Source: Pseudoflavonifractor phocaeensis
GTDB lineage: Bacteria; Bacillota; Clostridia; Oscillospirales; Oscillospiraceae
Assembly: GCF_021531375.1 (NCBI RefSeq)
Contig: NZ_JADYTU010000006.1
Coordinates: 1-64,000, forward strand
Direction: 5' to 3'
DNA length: 64,000 bases
The notes under the pieces were generated by a model. The model was not told the origin of the DNA. It saw only the letters and a list, made by a program, of their open reading frames with translations, and ran no database searches. The position numbers were made by a program, and so were the translations under genes. Position 1 is the stretch's first letter, and each line of letters opens with the position of its first letter. Positions 61,547-64,000 of this stretch are shown here, piece after piece.

Positions 61547-63079
61547 ATGAACGAGATCAAGAAAATCGTATTGGGTGATCCCATCACCCTGGAGGACTTT
61601 GTGGCGGTGGCCCGTTTCGGGGCCAAGGTGGAGTTTTCCCCCGCCTACTGTGAGCGGGTGAACCGCTCCCGCACCCTGGTGGAGGGCTGGGTCGCCGAGG
61701 AGAGAGTGATGTACGGCGTCACCACCGGCTTCGGCGCCCTGTGCACCAAGGCCATCGGGAAAGAGGACACCGCCCAGCTCCAGGAAAATATCCTGCTGTC
61801 CCACTCCGTCTCCGTGGGCGAGCCTCTGAGCGTGGAGCGGGTCCGGGGCATCATGCTCATGGTGCTTCAGAATCTGGGCCAGGGCTACAGCGGCGTCCGG
61901 CTGTCCGTGCTGGAGCGCTACCGCGACTTCCTGAACCTGGGTCTGACCCCCTGGGCTCCCGGTGACGGCAGCGTGGGCTATCTGTCCCCCGAGGCCCACA
62001 TGGCTCTGGTCCTGCTGGGCAAGGGCAAGGCCTACTGGCAGGGCGAGCTGATCCCCGGAGACCAGGCTCTGGCCAAGGCCGGTCTGGAGCCCATGGTCCT
62101 CAGCTCCAAGGAGGGCCTGGCCCTGGTGTCCGGCACCACCTCCGCCACCGCCATGGCCGCCCTGGCTCTGTATGATATGCAGCAGGCGGCCAAGTCCGCC
62201 GACGTCATCGGCGCCATGTCTCTGGAGGCTCTGAAGGGCGTGATGAACGCCTTTGACGAGCGGGTCATGTCCGTGCGTCCCCATCAGGACCAGGCGGACA
62301 CCGCTGAGAACGTCCGCCGCATCCTCAGCGATTCCGGCATCATGAAGAAGTACGAGGGCAGCCGGGTGCAGGACGCTCTGTCCCTGCGCTGCATTCCCCA
62401 GCTCCACGGCGCGGCCAAGAAGACCCTGGCCGACGCCCGCAAGACCATCGAGATCGAGATCAACTCCTGCTGCGACAACCCCATCCTCTGGCCTGAGGAG
62501 GGCAACGAGGACGTGATCTCCGCCTGCAACGCGGACTCCGCCTATGTGGGTATGGAGATGGACAGCGCCTGCATCGCCGCCGTGTCTCTGGCTAAGATGT
62601 CCGAGCGGCGGAACAACCGCATCGTGGACGGCTCCCTGTCCGGCTACCCCTGGTTCTGCATCAAGGAGCCCGGTCTGAACTCCGGTCTGATGATCCCCCA
62701 GTACGCCCAGGCCGGTCTGATCAACGAGATGCGCGGTCTGGCCACCCCCTCCACCATCGACAACACCCCCACCTGCGGCAACCAGGAGGACTATGTGGCC
62801 ATGGGCTACTACGCCTGCAAGAAGGCCGGCCCCATGGCGGAAAAGCTGGAGTACGTACTGGCCATGGAGCTGCTGTCCGCCTTCCAGGTCCAGCAGTTTG
62901 TGGACCCCGACGTGGCCCGCAGCTCTGCCACCGCTGCCGTGCTGGCCGAGATCGGAGCCCATGTCCCCGTTATGGAGCAGGATATGCTCCTCTACCCCCA
63001 CATTGAGTACCTGAAGGACTTTATCCACTCCGGAGAGCTGCTCCGGGTGGCGGAATCTGTGACAGGAGCGCTGAAGTAA
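61547..63079 (+). CDS. HAL/PAL-fold lyase lacking the MIO tripeptide; candidate ergothionase
   Basis: 510 residues, collinear with histidine/phenylalanine ammonia lyases: YGVTTGFG (56-63), QDALSLRCIPQLHG, DNPILWP, SERRNNRIVDG, LNSGLMIPQY, NQEDYVAMG. At the cofactor site HAL enzymes read GSVG-ASG-DLxPLAHM; here it reads GSVGYLSPEAHM (141-152), so the Ala-Ser-Gly that cyclises to MIO is precisely missing. The Asn of the following NGT motif is Ser195. Such proteins cannot use the MIO electrophile. Ergothionase, which releases trimethylamine from ergothioneine, is a known MIO-free member; the adjacent BCCT carrier fits a trimethylated substrate. Function is inferred; structure is certain. Confidence 0.8.
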   Translation: MNEIKKIVLGDPITLEDFVAVARFGAKVEFSPAYCERVNRSRTLVEGWVAEERVMYGVTTGFGALCTKAIGKEDTAQLQENILLSHSVSVGEPLSVERVRGIMLMVLQNLGQGYSGVRLSVLERYRDFLNLGLTPWAPGDGSVGYLSPEAHMALVLLGKGKAYWQGELIPGDQALAKAGLEPMVLSSKEGLALVSGTTSATAMAALALYDMQQAAKSADVIGAMSLEALKGVMNAFDERVMSVRPHQDQADTAENVRRILSDSGIMKKYEGSRVQDALSLRCIPQLHGAAKKTLADARKTIEIEINSCCDNPILWPEEGNEDVISACNADSAYVGMEMDSACIAAVSLAKMSERRNNRIVDGSLSGYPWFCIKEPGLNSGLMIPQYAQAGLINEMRGLATPSTIDNTPTCGNQEDYVAMGYYACKKAGPMAEKLEYVLAMELLSAFQVQQFVDPDVARSSATAAVLAEIGAHVPVMEQDMLLYPHIEYLKDFIHSGELLRVAESVTGALK

Positions 63080-63080
63080 T

Positions 63081-63335
63081 ATGAAGAAACAGATAGAACG
63101 CGTGGAGATCGACCTGAAGAAGATTTTTTTGACGCCCCCCAACACCAACCGCGAGCGGATCACCCTGCTGGTCATGATGGTGGTGCTGTTCGTCATGTTC
63201 TTCGGTCCCATCTGCTTTACGGACATTCCGCCGGTCAAGGCCATCGCTCTGGCCAGCCTGCCCACTCTGTCCATCTCCTGGGGCTGGATCGTGCTGCTGC
63301 GTTCTCTGTTCCGGAAATCTGACTTCTGCCGCTGA
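63081..63335 (+). CDS. Small two-helix membrane protein of the lyase operon
   Basis: 84 residues beginning one base after the lyase stop. A charged N-terminus (MKKQIERVEIDLKKIF) and two membrane helices (about 28-47 and 52-73) ending in a basic, Cys-containing tail (RSLFRKSDFCR). No family recognised. The tight spacing and absence of a separate promoter show it belongs to the BCCT/lyase operon; it could be an accessory subunit of the transporter or anchor for the enzyme. Confidence 0.75.
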   Translation: MKKQIERVEIDLKKIFLTPPNTNRERITLLVMMVVLFVMFFGPICFTDIPPVKAIALASLPTLSISWGWIVLLRSLFRKSDFCR

Positions 63336-63350
63336 ATCATGTGACGAAAC

Positions 63351-63382
63351 AAAGGGCCGCGCCAAAAGGCGCGGCCCTTTGT
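63351..63382 (+). terminator. Terminator of the BCCT/lyase operon
   Basis: Perfect 13-bp stem AAAGGGCCGCGCC with its complement (63351-63363, 63368-63380) and AAAA loop, 16 bases after the last stop; T-run is short. Confidence 0.8.
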
Positions 63383-63575
63383 CTGTCGAAAAAGTCTTTT
63401 CGACAGACAAATCAAATTTGAAAGCATACCAAAATGTTTTCAAATTTGTACGGATTAAAAAGAAAGGGAACCCTGACGGTTCCCTTTCAAACTATCCTTC
63501 CCTCCGAACCCTTCGGCCGGCAAGATTTCTCCGCAGTCTCAGGGCCGCACCTTTTGGCGCGGCCCTTTCCCTGTT
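63380..63575. repeat. Cluster of consecutive hairpins before rpoN
   Basis: Directly after the terminator come a 13-bp hairpin (63380-63392 with 63397-63409), a CAAATTTGAAA inverted repeat (about 63413-63424 with 63437-63448), a GGGAACC/GGTTCCC hairpin (about 63464-63487) and another GC-rich hairpin (about 63540-63567) whose arm repeats GGCGCGGCCCTTT of the operon terminator. No gene is visible in this roughly 380-base gap. Confidence 0.65.
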
Positions 63576-63661
63576 AAAAAACCTTCTGCTTGAGGCGCAG
63601 CGCGGCAGAGCAGACGCGGCGGCATTTTGAAGCCCTTCAAAAATTGAGGCGGAGGGATGGC

Positions 63662-63690
63662 TTGAAGAGAGCGGTCTGATTTGCTATAAT
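63662..63690 (+). promoter_or_regulatory. Promoter of rpoN
   Basis: TTGAAG (63662-63667), 17-base spacer, TATAAT (63685-63690) with an extended TGC. Confidence 0.65.
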
Positions 63691-63718
63691 CGGCTTAATA
63701 TGACAGGGAGGGATCCCG

Positions 63719-64000
63719 ATGGAACTGATACAAAGCCAGGTACAGCGCCTCAGCCAGCAGCAGCTGCAGGGCGTGGAGCTGCTCCAGATGAGCGCCCAGG
63801 AGCTGGAGTCCTATCTCCGGGAGCTGTCCCAGGAGAATCCGGTGGTGGAGCTGGAGGAGCACTTCGCCCCTGCCCAGGAGTCGCCTCGGGAGGAGGACTT
63901 GCTGCGCCGCCTGCGCTGGCTGGAGGACAACGACCGCCAGAACCACTACTACCAGCACATAGATGAGGAGGAGCTGGACCCCCTGGTTCGGGTCAGTGGG
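63719..64000 (+). CDS. rpoN: RNA polymerase sigma-54 factor, N-terminal fragment (runs off window)
   Basis: The first 94 codons show the Gln/Leu-rich region I of sigma-54: QSQVQRLSQQQLQGVELL and MSAQELESYLRELSQENP, which contacts the activator and the -12 element. GGGAGGG precedes the ATG. Core-binding region and the RpoN box lie outside the window. It directly follows a sigma-54-driven operon and its activator, so the factor and a target operon are neighbours. Confidence 0.9.
   Translation, partial: MELIQSQVQRLSQQQLQGVELLQMSAQELESYLRELSQENPVVELEEHFAPAQESPREEDLLRRLRWLEDNDRQNHYYQHIDEEELDPLVRVSG

Noticed and set aside
61547-63079. Annotation as ordinary histidine ammonia lyase (hutH)
   Set aside because: The ASG tripeptide needed for MIO is missing and no hutU, hutI or hutG genes are adjacent.

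Overview
The window is a chromosomal segment of a GC-rich, endospore-forming, anaerobic Firmicute. It looks like an Oscillospiraceae (Flavonifractor/Lawsonibacter/Intestinimonas-type) gut organism. The grounds are a SpoIIE N-terminus with a possible Spo0A box, Firmicute-type DnaD/DnaI-like primosome genes, YloU/FakA, WalJ/RlmH, an HndD-type [FeFe] hydrogenase, a phosphate acyltransferase, strong AGGAGG ribosome sites and short intercistronic overlaps. The genus is an inference. No phage, insertion sequence, CRISPR array or rRNA operon was seen. Most of the region is ordinary core genome, with one strongly accessory-looking block at the right end.

Layout. 1-10600: spoIIE start (minus), Asp23/Gls24 protein and FakA-like kinase (plus), a two-gene [FeFe]-hydrogenase operon whose partner is a NuoF-tail/GltD fusion (minus), an SDR, a phosphate butyryl/acetyltransferase, a DUF3048 lipoprotein and ogt. 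10600-19700: mgtE with a long structured leader, prfB without the programmed frameshift, a 36-codon small ORF, tRNA-Leu and tRNA-fMet, a frameshifted XRE membrane regulator, rluD-lspA, the dnaD/dnaI-like pair, a LysE exporter and zapA. 19800-32700: U32 peptidase (tRNA-modification type), a YczE-like membrane protein, a LuxE-LuxC fatty-acid-reductase-like pair, dut, a DUF2262 protein, maf-mreC-mreD-mrdA (rod-shape wall synthesis), an O-acetyltransferase and Mrp. 32700-53700: LysR with a divergent 2-hydroxyacid dehydrogenase, gap, an orphan soluble sensor kinase, a DUF1846 protein, pyrG, a MATE exporter with a switch-like leader, mutY, a radical-SAM protein, rlmH-walJ, murA, hemW, a small XRE/membrane-protein module, a pseudouridine synthase, phosphoglucomutase and a HAD phosphatase.

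53700-64000 holds two catabolic modules. The first (minus) is a GntR regulator, a two-subunit aconitase X and a LarA-like protein. Upstream regions of both enzyme genes carry the same CTGTATACAG palindrome, which in larA sits on the transcription start, so the GntR protein is the likely repressor. The second is a sigma-54 activator (minus) divergent from a BCCT betaine transporter, a histidine-ammonia-lyase-fold enzyme and a tiny two-helix membrane protein (plus), followed by rpoN itself. The lyase-fold enzyme precisely lacks the Ala-Ser-Gly that makes the MIO cofactor. That is expected of a trimethylammonium-eliminating enzyme of the ergothionase type rather than a histidine ammonia lyase. 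Together with a BCCT importer and a canonical -24/-12 promoter, this suggests a sigma-54-controlled uptake and cleavage pathway for a trimethylated amino acid such as ergothioneine. This is the most interesting system in the window.

Other points worth attention are two structured leaders (mgtE, MATE) that match no riboswitch I recognise, a family of palindromic intergenic repeats, and a cluster of consecutive hairpins before rpoN.
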